Below are positions 56,454 through 64,000 of a stretch of 64,000 nt of DNA, piece after piece. Within the stretch, counting starts at the first letter, position 1. The number at the start of each line of letters is the position of its first letter. The DNA comes from Streptomyces acidiscabies (GTDB lineage Bacteria; Actinomycetota; Actinomycetes; Streptomycetales; Streptomycetaceae). The stretch is taken from the NCBI RefSeq assembly GCF_020010905.1, contig NZ_JAGJBY010000002.1, forward strand, positions 992,001 to 1,056,000, in the 5' to 3' direction. The translations under genes and the position numbers were made by a program. The notes below the pieces were generated by a model. It saw nothing but the letters and a program-made list of their open reading frames with translations. It was not told the origin of the DNA and did not search any database.

Positions 56454-58819
56454 TACTGGCATGCCTCGCAGGACTCGGGGTTTTCGAGGGAGCAGGCGAC
56501 CGCGTCGGGGTCGGGGGTGGCCTGCACCGGGACAGAAGCCTGGGCCGCGCGCGCGATCCGCGTCGCCGGGCGCGAGCGCAGGTAGTACGTCGTCTTCAGC
56601 CCGGACTTCCAGGCGTACGCGTACATCGAGGAGAGCTTGCCGATCGTCGGCGTCTCCAGGAACAGGTTCAGGGACTGCGCCTGGTCCAGGTACGGCGTAC
56701 GGGCCGCCGCCATGTCGATCAGACCGCGCTGCGGGATCTCCCACGCCGTGCGGTACAGCGCGCGGACGTCCGCCGGGATCCAGCCGAAGTCCTGCACCGA
56801 GCCGTTGGCCTCGCGCAGCGCCTCACGGGTGCGGGCGTCCCACACGCCGAGGTCCTTGAGGTCCTGCACCAGGTACGAGTTGACCTGGAGGAACTCCCCG
56901 GAGAGGGTCTCGCGCTTGAACAGGTTGGAGACCTGCGGCTCGATGCACTCGTACACACCGGCGATGGACGCGATGGTCGCGGTCGGCGCGATGGCCAGCA
57001 GCAGCGAGTTGCGCAGGCCGGTCGACGCGATTCGCTCGCGCAGCGCCGCCCAGCGCTCCGGCCAGGTGAACTCGACGCCGAAGTGGTCGGGGTGCAGCAC
57101 GCCGCGGGCCGTACGGGTCTTCTCCCAGGCGGGGAGAGGGCCGGACCGCTCGGCGAGCGTGGCGGACGCCTCGTACGCGGCGAGCATGATGCGCTCGGCG
57201 ATCCGCGTCGACAGCTCCTTCGCCTCGGGCGAGTCGAAGGGGATGCGCAGCTTGAAGAAGACGTCCTGGAGGCCCATCGCGCCCAGGCCCACCGGGCGCC
57301 ACCGGGAGTTGGAGCGGCCCGCCTGCTCGGTCGGGTAGAAGTTGATGTCCACGACCCGGTCGAGGAACGTCACGGCCGTACGGACGGTCTCGTCCAGCCG
57401 CTCCCAGTCGATGTCCTGGGAAGCCGGGTCGACGAACGCGCCCAGGTTCACCGAACCCAGGTTGCAGACGGCCGTCTCCCCGTCGTCCGTGACCTCCAGG
57501 ATCTCCGTGCAGAGGTTGGAGGAGTGGACCACGTGGCCCGGCTCGGCGGTCTGGTTCGCCGTACGGTTCGCGGCGTCCTTGAACGTCATCCAGCCGTTGC
57601 CGGTCTGCGCGAGCGTGCGCATCATCCGGCCGTACAGGTCCCGCGCGGGGATCGTCTTCTTGGCGAGCCCCTTCGCCTCCGCCGCGCGGTACGCCGCGTC
57701 GAACTCGTCGCCCCACAGGTCGACCAGCTCGGGCACGTCCGAGGGCGAGAACAGCGACCACTCGGCGTCCGCGTTCACCCGGCGCATGAACTCGTCCGGG
57801 ATCCAGTGCGCGAGGTTCAGGTTGTGCGTACGGCGGGCGTCCTCGCCCGTGTTGTCCCGCAGCTCCAGGAACTCCTCGATGTCGGAGTGCCAGGTCTCCA
57901 GGTACACCGCCGCCGCGCCCTTGCGCCGCCCGCCCTGGTTCACGGCCGCGACACTCGCGTCCAGCGTCTTCAGGAACGGCACGATGCCGTTGGAGTGCCC
58001 GTTCGTGCCCCGGATCAGCGAACCCCGGCTGCGGATACGGGAGTACGACAGGCCGATGCCGCCGGCGTGCTTCGACAGGCGGGCGACCTGGTGGTAGCGG
58101 TCGTAGATGGAGTCCAGCTCGTCCTTGGGAGAGTCCAGGAGGTAGCAGGACGACATCTGCGGGTGCCGGGTGCCGGAGTTGAACAGCGTGGGGGAGGACG
58201 GGAGGTAGTCCAGGCGGCTCATCAGGCGGTACAGGGCCGCGACCTCGTCCAGCGCCCGTACGGTGTCGTCCTCGGCCAGGCCGGAGGCGACCCGGAGCAG
58301 GAAGTGCTGGGGCGTCTCGATCACCTTGCGGGTGATCGGGTGACGCAGCAGGTAACGGCTGTGCAGGGTGCGGAGGCCGAAGTAGCCGAAGCGGTCGTCG
58401 GCGGCCGGGTCGAGCAGGCCGTTCAGCGCGGTCGCGTGCAGCCGCGCGAACTCCGCCGTGCGGTCCGCGATCAGGCCCTCGCGGTGGCCCACGGAGACCG
58501 ACTCCGTGAACGTCGTCACACTCTGCGAGGCGGCCTCCGCGCGGATGCTGATCGTCAGCAGGCGCGCGGCGAGACGCGAGTACGCCGGGTCCTCCGAGAT
58601 CAGGCCCGCGGCGGCCTCCGTCGCCAGCTCCCGAAGCTCGGCCTCGTCCGCCCGCGCGGAACGGCCCCGCAGCGCCGCGGCGGCGACCCGGCCGGGGTCC
58701 GCGTCGGGGAGGTCGGCGGTCAGCTCCGTCAGGGTCCGCAGCAGCGCGGTACCGGGACCGTCGGTTCCGGTCTCGACCGCCTGGACCTCTGAAACGGGTT
58801 CGGCTGGCGCGATGGTCAC
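56453..58819 (-). CDS. nrdA: Ribonucleotide reductase class I, alpha subunit
   Basis: This 788-residue protein starts at GTG 58819 with GAGGGAGAG upstream. Catalytic landmarks include SSCYLLDSPKDELD, NLCTEILEV with a thiyl-type Cys, CNLGSVNLGAFVD and the barrel segment YECIEPQVSNLFKRE. The C-terminal redox pair is ESCEACQ. The enzyme reduces ribonucleotides aerobically. Its 5' leader carries a cobalamin riboswitch, so adenosylcobalamin should turn the operon off when the B12-dependent class II enzyme NrdJ can work; nrdJ is not in this window. It is cotranscribed with nrdB, whose ATG overlaps the stop. Confidence 0.96.
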   Translation of the reverse strand: MTIAPAEPVSEVQAVETGTDGPGTALLRTLTELTADLPDADPGRVAAAALRGRSARADEAELRELATEAAAGLISEDPAYSRLAARLLTISIRAEAASQSVTTFTESVSVGHREGLIADRTAEFARLHATALNGLLDPAADDRFGYFGLRTLHSRYLLRHPITRKVIETPQHFLLRVASGLAEDDTVRALDEVAALYRLMSRLDYLPSSPTLFNSGTRHPQMSSCYLLDSPKDELDSIYDRYHQVARLSKHAGGIGLSYSRIRSRGSLIRGTNGHSNGIVPFLKTLDASVAAVNQGGRRKGAAAVYLETWHSDIEEFLELRDNTGEDARRTHNLNLAHWIPDEFMRRVNADAEWSLFSPSDVPELVDLWGDEFDAAYRAAEAKGLAKKTIPARDLYGRMMRTLAQTGNGWMTFKDAANRTANQTAEPGHVVHSSNLCTEILEVTDDGETAVCNLGSVNLGAFVDPASQDIDWERLDETVRTAVTFLDRVVDINFYPTEQAGRSNSRWRPVGLGAMGLQDVFFKLRIPFDSPEAKELSTRIAERIMLAAYEASATLAERSGPLPAWEKTRTARGVLHPDHFGVEFTWPERWAALRERIASTGLRNSLLLAIAPTATIASIAGVYECIEPQVSNLFKRETLSGEFLQVNSYLVQDLKDLGVWDARTREALREANGSVQDFGWIPADVRALYRTAWEIPQRGLIDMAAARTPYLDQAQSLNLFLETPTIGKLSSMYAYAWKSGLKTTYYLRSRPATRIARAAQASVPVQATPDPDAVACSLENPESCEACQ

Positions 58820-58949
58820 GTGAGGCTCTCCCTCGCTCGGCAAGGGGCCTTCGCGGGGGGGCATGGGGCAGCACGGACGCACGACACGTACGCGTACCCG
58901 GCCCACTCCGCGAGGCCCGGACGTCAGGGCACGCCGAGCCGTTGCTGTG

Positions 58950-59095
58950 CACGGCTGGCGCTTGCTGCCGACAGGTCCTCGGACTGACTCCTGCGCGCGT
59001 ATGCGCACAAGTACACCGTTGCGGGACAGTTCCGGATTCCCACCGGATTCCCCTGCGGCGACAGCGAGCATGAGCATACATCTAGTGCCGGCCTG
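58950..59095 (-). promoter_or_regulatory. Cobalamin (AdoCbl) riboswitch of nrdAB
   Basis: On the minus strand the conserved core is unmistakable: GGGGAATCCGGTGGGAATCC, then CTGTCCCGCAACGGTGTA, and GAGTCAGTCCGAGGACCTGT followed by CGGCAG. These match the conserved loops and the B12-box region of cobalamin riboswitches. It ends about 130 bp before the nrdA start. The expression platform downstream contains several GC-rich hairpins; I cannot tell whether control is by termination or by hiding the binding site. The remaining part of this gene-free stretch up to 59301 holds terminators and a repeat. Confidence 0.93.
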
Positions 59096-59188
59096 TCAGG
59101 TCACCCCCAGATGTTGTGTCGCGTCGGCTTCGGAGCGTCAACTGTTGGGTGGGGAGTGTGAACTCGGGAGTGTCGGGACGAAAGGACT

Positions 59189-59223
59189 GCGGGCCGCCGA
59201 GGGGGGTTCCCTTGGCGGCCCGC
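59189..59223. terminator. Hairpin between nrdA leader and mctP
   Basis: GCGGGCCGCC (59189-59198) pairs with GGCGGCCCGC (59214-59223) around a 15-base loop. It may be a distal terminator for the minus-strand mctP operon. Confidence 0.55.
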
Positions 59224-59265
59224 TGCGGGTCCGTCGTGGTTGCTCGCGCAGTTCCCCGCGCCCCT
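59221..59265. repeat. Dispersed intergenic repeat, family A (partial copy)
   Basis: CTGCGGGTCCGTCGTGGTTG then CTCGCGCAGTTCCCCGCGCC and CCT: the short variant also seen near 44.45 kb. Confidence 0.7.
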
Positions 59266-59296
59266 GGAAGGTGCGCTTCGCGCGACCTTCCAGGGG
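59261..59296 (-). terminator. Terminator of the mctP operon
   Basis: CCCCTGGAAGGT (59261-59272) and ACCTTCCAGGGG (59285-59296) pair perfectly, extended by CGC/GCG around a TTCG loop. It begins six bases beyond the mctP stop. Confidence 0.8.
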
Positions 59297-59301
59297 GGCA
59301 G

Positions 59302-60909
59302 CTAGTGGGCCGCTCCCGACGTCGCCGGGGGGAGTTCCGTCTGTACGCCCGGGTCTCCCGCGTCCGCCGTGTAGTCCGACGGGCTCGTCTCGTCGATCCC
59401 GTCCGGGGCCTTCGCCGCTCGCAGGATGAACGTCAGGACCACCGTCACCGCCACGTTCAGGACGAACGCCGTGAGGCCGATGTAGCCGATCTCGCCGATG
59501 CCCGGGATTTCCTTCGAGCTGCCGCCGAAGTGCTTCTGCGTGGGGGAAGCCACTCCGTACGCCGCGATCGTGCCGTACAGCATGCCCACCGCCCAGCCGC
59601 CCAGCAGGGCCCAGCGGTGGAACCAGCGGGTGAAGAGGCCGCCCACCAGCGCCGGGAACGTCTGGAGGATCCAGATGCCGCCCAGGAGCTGGAAGTTGAT
59701 CGCCACCGTCTTGTCCATGGTGAGGACGAAGGCAAGGGCGCCCACCTTCACCAGCAGGGAGACCAGCTTGGAGACCTTCGTCTCCTGCTCAGGCGTCGCG
59801 TCGGGGCGGATGAAGTCCTTGTAGATGTTGCGGGTGAAGAGGTTGGCCGCGGCGATGGACATGATCGCGGCCGGAACCAGCGCCCCGATGCCGATCGCCG
59901 CGAACGCCACGCCCGCGAACCAGTCCGGGAACATGTCCTCGAACAGCTGGGGGATCGCCAGCTGGCCGTTCTTCACCTTCACGCCCGCCGCGATCGCCAT
60001 GAACCCGAGCAGCGCGAGCAACCCCAGCATCAGGGAATACAGCGGCAGGATCGTCGTGTTGCGGCGGATGACGTTGCGGCTCCGGGACGACAGCGTCGCC
60101 GTGATCGAGTGGGGGTACATGAACAGCGCCAGCGCGGAGCCCAACGCGAGCGTGGCGTACGTCCACTGCCCCGCCTCGGCCGGCACGAGCCCCCCGGCCT
60201 TCGCGGCGGTGTACTTCTCGCTGGCCGACGCGAAGATGTCGTCGAACCCGCCGAGCTTGATCGGGATGTAGATGATCGCCACGGTGATCACGATGTAGAT
60301 CAGCGTGTCCTTGACGAACGCGATCAGCGCCGGCGCCCGCAGCCCCGAGGAGTACGTGTACGCGGCCAGCACGCCGAAGGCGATCAGCAGCGGCAGGTCC
60401 TTGACGAACCAGTTCGTGTCCTCGCCCCCGCCGACCCCCATGACGTCCAGCACCGCCTGGATGCCGACGAGCTGGAGCGCGATGTACGGCATCGTCGCGA
60501 GGATCCCGGTCACCGCGACCGCGAGCGACAGCCCCTTGGACCCGAACCGCCCGCGCACGAAGTCGGACGTGGTGACGTACCCGTGCTTGTGCGAGACGGA
60601 CCACAGCCGGGGCAGGAACGTGAAGATCAGGGGGTAGATGAGGACCGTGTACGGCACGGCGAAGAACCCGGCCGCCCCGGCCGCGTACACGGCTGCCGGA
60701 ACCGCGACGAACGTGTACGCCGTGTACAGATCCCCGCCGAGCAGGAACCAGGTCACCCAGGTCCCGAACGACCGCCCGCCGAGCCCCCATTCGTCGAGGG
60801 AGTCGGTCTCGGCCCGGCGCCAGCGCGCCGCGAGGAACCCCATGACGGTGACCGCGAGGAAGAAGAAGATGAAGACGCCGAGCGCGACGCCGTTCACGCC
60901 GTCGTTCAC
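59302..60909 (-). CDS. mctP: Sodium:solute symporter family permease (MctP-like monocarboxylate transporter)
   Basis: This 535-residue protein starts at GTG 60909, overlapping the stop of the DUF3311 gene in GTGA. About thirteen membrane helices are visible. SSS-family motifs are WGLGGRSFGTWVTWFLLGGD in helix 1-2, SRSRNVIRRNT, and the sodium-site region GALVPAAIMSIAAANLFTRN. Members with a small DUF3311 partner in actinobacteria are annotated as monocarboxylate (acetate, pyruvate, lactate) uptake permeases. The C-terminal tail is acidic and hydrophilic. Substrate assignment is by family and context, not by motif. The operon ends at a strong hairpin. Confidence 0.88.
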   Translation of the reverse strand: MNDGVNGVALGVFIFFFLAVTVMGFLAARWRRAETDSLDEWGLGGRSFGTWVTWFLLGGDLYTAYTFVAVPAAVYAAGAAGFFAVPYTVLIYPLIFTFLPRLWSVSHKHGYVTTSDFVRGRFGSKGLSLAVAVTGILATMPYIALQLVGIQAVLDVMGVGGGEDTNWFVKDLPLLIAFGVLAAYTYSSGLRAPALIAFVKDTLIYIVITVAIIYIPIKLGGFDDIFASASEKYTAAKAGGLVPAEAGQWTYATLALGSALALFMYPHSITATLSSRSRNVIRRNTTILPLYSLMLGLLALLGFMAIAAGVKVKNGQLAIPQLFEDMFPDWFAGVAFAAIGIGALVPAAIMSIAAANLFTRNIYKDFIRPDATPEQETKVSKLVSLLVKVGALAFVLTMDKTVAINFQLLGGIWILQTFPALVGGLFTRWFHRWALLGGWAVGMLYGTIAAYGVASPTQKHFGGSSKEIPGIGEIGYIGLTAFVLNVAVTVVLTFILRAAKAPDGIDETSPSDYTADAGDPGVQTELPPATSGAAH

Positions 60910-61163
60910 TGCGACGCACCCCCCTTGCGGGCGCGCTGGTCACGCTGCCACAGCTTGTACGCGGTCATGGTCAGCGCGGTCGAGATGAGGACCCACAGCA
61001 TCTGGTACCAGTAGAAGAACGGGATGCCGATGAACCGCGGGTTCACATCGGCATACGACCCGACCCACAGCAGCGCCACGAAGGGCGCGAACAGACAGAC
61101 GGCGATGACGACGCGCACCGGCGTCACCACCGCTTCCTCTGCCTTCGGTGGGGTCTCTGACAT
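60906..61163 (-). CDS. DUF3311 small membrane protein, MctP partner
   Basis: This 85-residue protein starts at ATG 61163 (MSETPPKAEE), with GGAG eight bases upstream. It has two membrane segments (VVIAVCLFAPFVALLWVG and FYWYQMLWVLISTALTMT) joined by the conserved YADVNPRFIGIPF loop. The C-terminus is basic (KLWQRDQRARKGG). This is the DUF3311 family, whose genes regularly precede MctP-like symporters; it is probably an accessory subunit for permease folding or function. A perfect dyad (61187-61200) lies just upstream and may be the operator of the operon. Confidence 0.88.
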   Translation of the reverse strand: MSETPPKAEEAVVTPVRVVIAVCLFAPFVALLWVGSYADVNPRFIGIPFFYWYQMLWVLISTALTMTAYKLWQRDQRARKGGASQ

Positions 61164-61186
61164 CGGCGGCTCCGTCCCCTCGCTGA

Positions 61187-61200
61187 GATCACCAGTGATC
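61187..61200. promoter_or_regulatory. Palindrome upstream of the DUF3311-mctP operon
   Basis: GATCAC-CA-GTGATC is a perfect dyad, 24-37 bp upstream of the start codon, in a position suited to a repressor. No regulator is assigned. Confidence 0.4.
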
Positions 61201-61289
61201 ACCACTGCAATGCGCAGGCAATCTAAGTGACGGATAAGCGCAGCGGAAGCCCTGCTGACGGATCGTCCTGAAGCTGTGTCGCGCCGTTG

Positions 61290-62054
61290 CTAGTCGACAG
61301 GCCGCTTGAGCCGTGCCACGAACTTGTACCGGTCCCCCCGCCACACCGACCGCACCCACTCCACGGGCTCCCCCCGCAGGTCCAGGGAGTGCCGGGACAG
61401 CATGAGCATCGGCAGCCCCACGTCCGTCCCGAGGAGCCCCGCCTCGCGCGGCGTCGCGAGCGCCGTCTCGATGGTCTCCTCGGCCTCGGCGAGCCGGACG
61501 TCGTACACCTCGGCGAGGGCGGTGTACAGGGACGTGTACTTGACGAGGGACCGGCGCAGGGCCGGGAAACGCTTGGCGCTGAGGTGCGCCGTCTCTATGG
61601 CCATCGGCTCCCCGTTGGCCATCCGCAGTCGCTCGATGCGCAGGACCCGGCCGCCGGACGCGATGTCGAGGAGCTCGGCGAGCCGGTCGTCGGCGGTGAC
61701 GTACCCGATGTCGATGAGCTGCGAGGTCGGTTCGAGCCCCTGCGCGTGCATGTCCTCGGTGTACGAGGTCAGTTGGAGCGCCTGGGACACCTTCGGCTTC
61801 GCGACGAACGTGCCCTTGCCCTGGATGCGTTCGAGCCGGCCCTCGACGACGAGTTCCTGGAGGGCCTGGCGGACGGTCGTCCGGGACGTGTCGAACTCCG
61901 CCGCGAGCGTGCGTTCCGGCGGGACGGCCGTACCGGGTGCCTGCGTCTGGGTGATGTCCAGCAGATGCTTCTTCAGACGGTAGTACTTGGGCACACGCGC
62001 GGTACGGACGGTCGCTCCACCCTCGTTCTCCGCACTGCTGACGTCGGTGCTCAT
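61290..62054 (-). CDS. dasR: DasR, GntR/HutC-family global regulator of GlcNAc metabolism
   Basis: This 254-residue protein starts at ATG 62054 (MSTDVSSAENEGG), the same length and N-terminus as I recall for S. coelicolor DasR. The winged helix covers PPERTLAAEFDTSRTTVRQA and LQELVVEGRLERIQGKGTF. The C-terminal UTRA effector domain includes VLRIERLRMANGEPMAIET and LMLSRHSLDL. DasR represses chitin and GlcNAc use, links nutrient state to development and antibiotic production, and is released by glucosamine-6-phosphate. A DasR-type operator lies in the divergent region (62235-62250). The dasABC transporter genes that adjoin dasR in S. coelicolor are not here. Confidence 0.96.
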   Translation of the reverse strand: MSTDVSSAENEGGATVRTARVPKYYRLKKHLLDITQTQAPGTAVPPERTLAAEFDTSRTTVRQALQELVVEGRLERIQGKGTFVAKPKVSQALQLTSYTEDMHAQGLEPTSQLIDIGYVTADDRLAELLDIASGGRVLRIERLRMANGEPMAIETAHLSAKRFPALRRSLVKYTSLYTALAEVYDVRLAEAEETIETALATPREAGLLGTDVGLPMLMLSRHSLDLRGEPVEWVRSVWRGDRYKFVARLKRPVD

Positions 62055-62199
62055 GGCCTGCCTTCCCGGCTCGCACGGGCCGACCTCCCGTCGGCCGCGG
62101 CTCACATCGTGGCACGGGATCGTGTGTACGGGTGCCCGTACGGCCAGGTCGGTTCCGGTCTCGGCCGGTAAGAACTCCCTGCGTACGGCGTCCCGGCCC

Positions 62200-62250
62200 T
62201 TGACACGGCCCTTGGTCCGGTCCAAGCTCGCGATGCTGGTCTACACCATT
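62200..62250 (+). promoter_or_regulatory. Promoter with DasR-responsive element (dre) for the GH3 gene
   Basis: TTGACA (62200-62205), a 17-base spacer and CAAGCT (62223-62228) are followed by GCTGGTCTACACCATT (62235-62250), which matches the dre consensus (TGGTCTAGACCA) at all but one core position. The operator sits around the expected start point, fitting repression. Confidence 0.85.
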
Positions 62251-62262
62251 CGGAGGGTGGCC

Positions 62263-63732
62263 TTGGCGGAGACGACTGTGACCCGGGACGCCCTCGCCGT
62301 CCTCCAGCCCGGCTTCACCGGGACGACCGCCCCCGACTGGCTGCTGCGCCGCCTCGACGAGGGCCTCGCCGCCGTCGGCCTCTTCGCCCGCAACATCGCC
62401 GGTCCCCGGCAACTCGCCGACCTCACGGCCGAGTTGCGCAAGGTCCGGCCGGACGTGGTGATCGCCGTCGACGAGGAGGGGGGCGACGTCACCCGCCTCG
62501 AAGCGCGCCGGGGGTCCTCCTTCCCCGGCAGCCTCGCGCTCGGCGTCGTCGACGACACCGGCCTCACGCACTCCGTCGCCGCCGAGCTGGGGCGCCGGCT
62601 CGCCGAGTGCGGGGTCACCCTCGACTGGGCGCCCTCCGCGGACGTCAACACCGACCCCGACAACCCCGTCATCGGCGTACGCTCCTTCGGCGCCGACCCG
62701 GCGCTGGTCGCGCGGCACACCGCCGCGTACGTCGCCGGGCTCCAGTCCGCCGGGGTCGCCGCCTGCGCCAAGCACTTCCCCGGGCACGGGGACACGTCCG
62801 TCGACTCCCACGAGTCGCTGCCGCGCATCGACGTGCCGTACGAGACGCTGGCCGCCCGCGACCTGCCGCCCTTCCGCGCGGCCGTCTCCGCCGGGGTCCG
62901 CGCGATCATGACCGCCCACATCCTCACCCCCGCCCTGGACCCCACCCGCCCCGCGACCCTCTCCCGCCGCACCCTCGACCTCCTGCGCCACGACCTCGGC
63001 TACGACGGCCTGATCATCACCGACGGCATGGAGATGCGGGCGGTGGCCGACACGTACGGCGTCGAACGGGGCGCGGTCCTCGCGATCGACGCGGGGGCGG
63101 ACGCGATCTGCGTGGGCGGGGGATTGTCGGACGGCGAGACGGTGATCCGCCTGCGGGACGCCCTGGTGACCGCGGTCCACACGGGAGACCTCGCGGAGGA
63201 ACGGCTGGCGGAGGCGGCGGGGAGGGTACGGGCGCTGGCGCGGTGGACGACGACGGCCACGCGGGCCCACTTGGCCGCGAACCCGGGCATCGGCCTGGAG
63301 GCGGCTCGAAGAGCGCTCCGGGTGACCTGCCCGGAGAACCTCCCGCTGATGGCGCCCCCTTACGTCGCCGCCTTCACCCCGCTGGCGAACATGGCCGTGG
63401 GCGACGAGACCCCGTGGGGCCTGGCCCCGGCCCTGGCCGAACTCCTCCCCGGCACCGGCACCGGCACGTTCACGGGCCTTGAGGCGGGCCGCGAGGCCCT
63501 GTCGGCGGCGGCCGACCGCCGGATCGTCGCCGTGGTCCGCGACGAACACCGCCACCCCTGGATGTCCACGGCCCTCACCACCCTCCTCGACGCCCGCCCC
63601 GACACGGTCGTCGTGGAAATGGGCGTCCCCCACGCCACCCCCCGAGGCGCGGCCCACATCGCGACGTACGGCGCGGCGAGGGTGTGCGGCTGGGCTGCGG
63701 CGGAGGTGATCGCGGGGGTGCGGGGCGCTTAG
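62263..63732 (+). CDS. dasD: Family 3 glycoside hydrolase, cytosolic beta-N-acetylglucosaminidase (DasD-like)
   Basis: This 489-residue protein starts at TTG 62263, with GGAGGG five bases upstream. The GH3 NagZ-type signature is KHFPGHGDTSVDSHESLP (about residue 168), which supplies the His/Asp acid-base pair. The nucleophile Asp lies in LIITDGMEMRAV (about 253). An early DEEGGDVTRL segment matches the family. There is no signal peptide, so it should cleave imported chitobiose or muropeptide sugars in the cytosol. A dre site in front places it in the DasR regulon, and nagB converges on it with 9 bp between stops. The C-terminal 150 residues are a GH3-C-like domain. Confidence 0.92.
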   Translation: MAETTVTRDALAVLQPGFTGTTAPDWLLRRLDEGLAAVGLFARNIAGPRQLADLTAELRKVRPDVVIAVDEEGGDVTRLEARRGSSFPGSLALGVVDDTGLTHSVAAELGRRLAECGVTLDWAPSADVNTDPDNPVIGVRSFGADPALVARHTAAYVAGLQSAGVAACAKHFPGHGDTSVDSHESLPRIDVPYETLAARDLPPFRAAVSAGVRAIMTAHILTPALDPTRPATLSRRTLDLLRHDLGYDGLIITDGMEMRAVADTYGVERGAVLAIDAGADAICVGGGLSDGETVIRLRDALVTAVHTGDLAEERLAEAAGRVRALARWTTTATRAHLAANPGIGLEAARRALRVTCPENLPLMAPPYVAAFTPLANMAVGDETPWGLAPALAELLPGTGTGTFTGLEAGREALSAAADRRIVAVVRDEHRHPWMSTALTTLLDARPDTVVVEMGVPHATPRGAAHIATYGAARVCGWAAAEVIAGVRGA

Positions 63733-63741
63733 GGGACCTTC

Positions 63742-64000
63742 TCAGATCCCCTGCCACTCCGGCTTGTTGTCGAACGTGTGCCGGAAATAGTCCGCCAGCT
63801 TCAGCTTCGACGCCGCCGCCTCGTCCGCCACGATCGTCGCGTGCGGGTGGAGCTGGAGCGCCGAGGCGGGGCAGATCGCTGCCACGGGGCCTTCGACGGT
63901 GGCCGCCACCGCGTCCGCCTTGCCCTCGCCCGTGGCCAGGAGGACCAGGTGGCGGGCCTCCAGGATCGTGCCGATGCCCTGGGTGATGACGTGGTGGGGG
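63742..64000 (-). CDS. nagB: Glucosamine-6-phosphate deaminase, 5' part beyond window
   Basis: The last 85 or so codons of a minus-strand gene run off the right edge; the stop is at 63742. The visible part reads HHVITQGIGTILEARHLVLL and ATGEGKADAVA, then AAICPASALQLHPHATIV and the end DYFRHTFDNKPEWQGI. These are signature segments of NagB, which converts glucosamine-6-phosphate to fructose-6-phosphate and ammonia. The phosphate-binding residues in the VITQGIGTI and ATGEGKA segments are intact. Together with dasR and the GH3 gene it forms a GlcNAc-use cluster. Its promoter lies outside the window. Confidence 0.93.
   Translation of the reverse strand, partial: PHHVITQGIGTILEARHLVLLATGEGKADAVAATVEGPVAAICPASALQLHPHATIVADEAAASKLKLADYFRHTFDNKPEWQGI

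Noticed and set aside
59116..61014. 632-codon plus-strand frame over the mctP operon
   Set aside because: It is an Arg/Asp/His-rich shadow; the minus strand encodes a multi-helix symporter and its DUF3311 partner.

Overview
The window is high-GC DNA with strong C/G third-position bias, GTG/TTG starts and purine-rich ribosome binding sites. Its gene content is that of a Streptomyces chromosome core: whiB7 (wblC), sigR-rsrA, the epi-isozizaene synthase/CYP170 pair, nrdAB behind a cobalamin riboswitch, and dasR with GlcNAc genes. From memory, the order follows roughly the SCO5180-SCO5236 segment of S. coelicolor. I see no prophage, integrase, IS element, CRISPR array or rRNA.

Layout. 1-5.7 kb: two tandem secreted lipoprotein peptidases (the first cut by the window edge) and a large membrane protein joining a kinase-like domain to an LPG-synthase-type membrane domain. 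5.8-18.6 kb: DNA repair and redox genes: alkyltransferase-like protein, adnA-adnB, an M20 peptidase, nudC, mycoredoxin and uvrD2. 18.5-20.3 kb: the antibiotic-response regulator whiB7, with a long leader holding an upstream ORF and an intrinsic terminator, and a coupled small basic protein. 20.3-29.2 kb: ABC1 kinase and ThiF-like genes (overlapping), a YgjP-type metalloprotease, a TerD-AIM24 fusion with two more AIM24 genes, a Nudix protein and a DUF2342 protein. 29.4-36.4 kb: SDR, MoaE, Lon/PDZ protease, PPA1309 protein and UPF0182 membrane protein. Many of these families also sit together in the Mycobacterium Rv3193c-Rv3202c region, so this is an old actinobacterial neighbourhood.

36.4-45.5 kb: two identical initiator tRNA genes flank a Sel1-repeat gene, followed by a Fur-family regulator, a CBS protein, hisN, a TetR/SMR efflux pair, aroA-rsgA and an M50 protease. 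45.5-52.6 kb: SRAP protein, a hydrolase, sigR-rsrA with its own sigma-R promoter and the two-start arrangement for the unstable sigma-R' isoform, two overlapping HD/HD-GYP genes, a TPR protein and peptide deformylase. 52.9-55.4 kb: the two-gene albaflavenone operon. 55.4-59.1 kb: nrdA-nrdB on the minus strand with a cobalamin riboswitch. 59.3-61.2 kb: a DUF3311/MctP monocarboxylate permease operon. 61.3-64 kb: dasR diverging from a GH3 N-acetylglucosaminidase with a DasR operator, then truncated nagB.

Two S. coelicolor neighbours that I expected are absent: nrdS after nrdB, and dasABC between dasR and the GH3 gene. Two families of dispersed intergenic repeats occur, one as a local array near 44.4-44.8 kb. 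Genes next to them show a clear drop in C-ending codons. The least explained items are the whiB7 attenuator, the ThiF-ABC1 pair, the TerD-AIM24 operon and the pseudokinase-membrane fusion.
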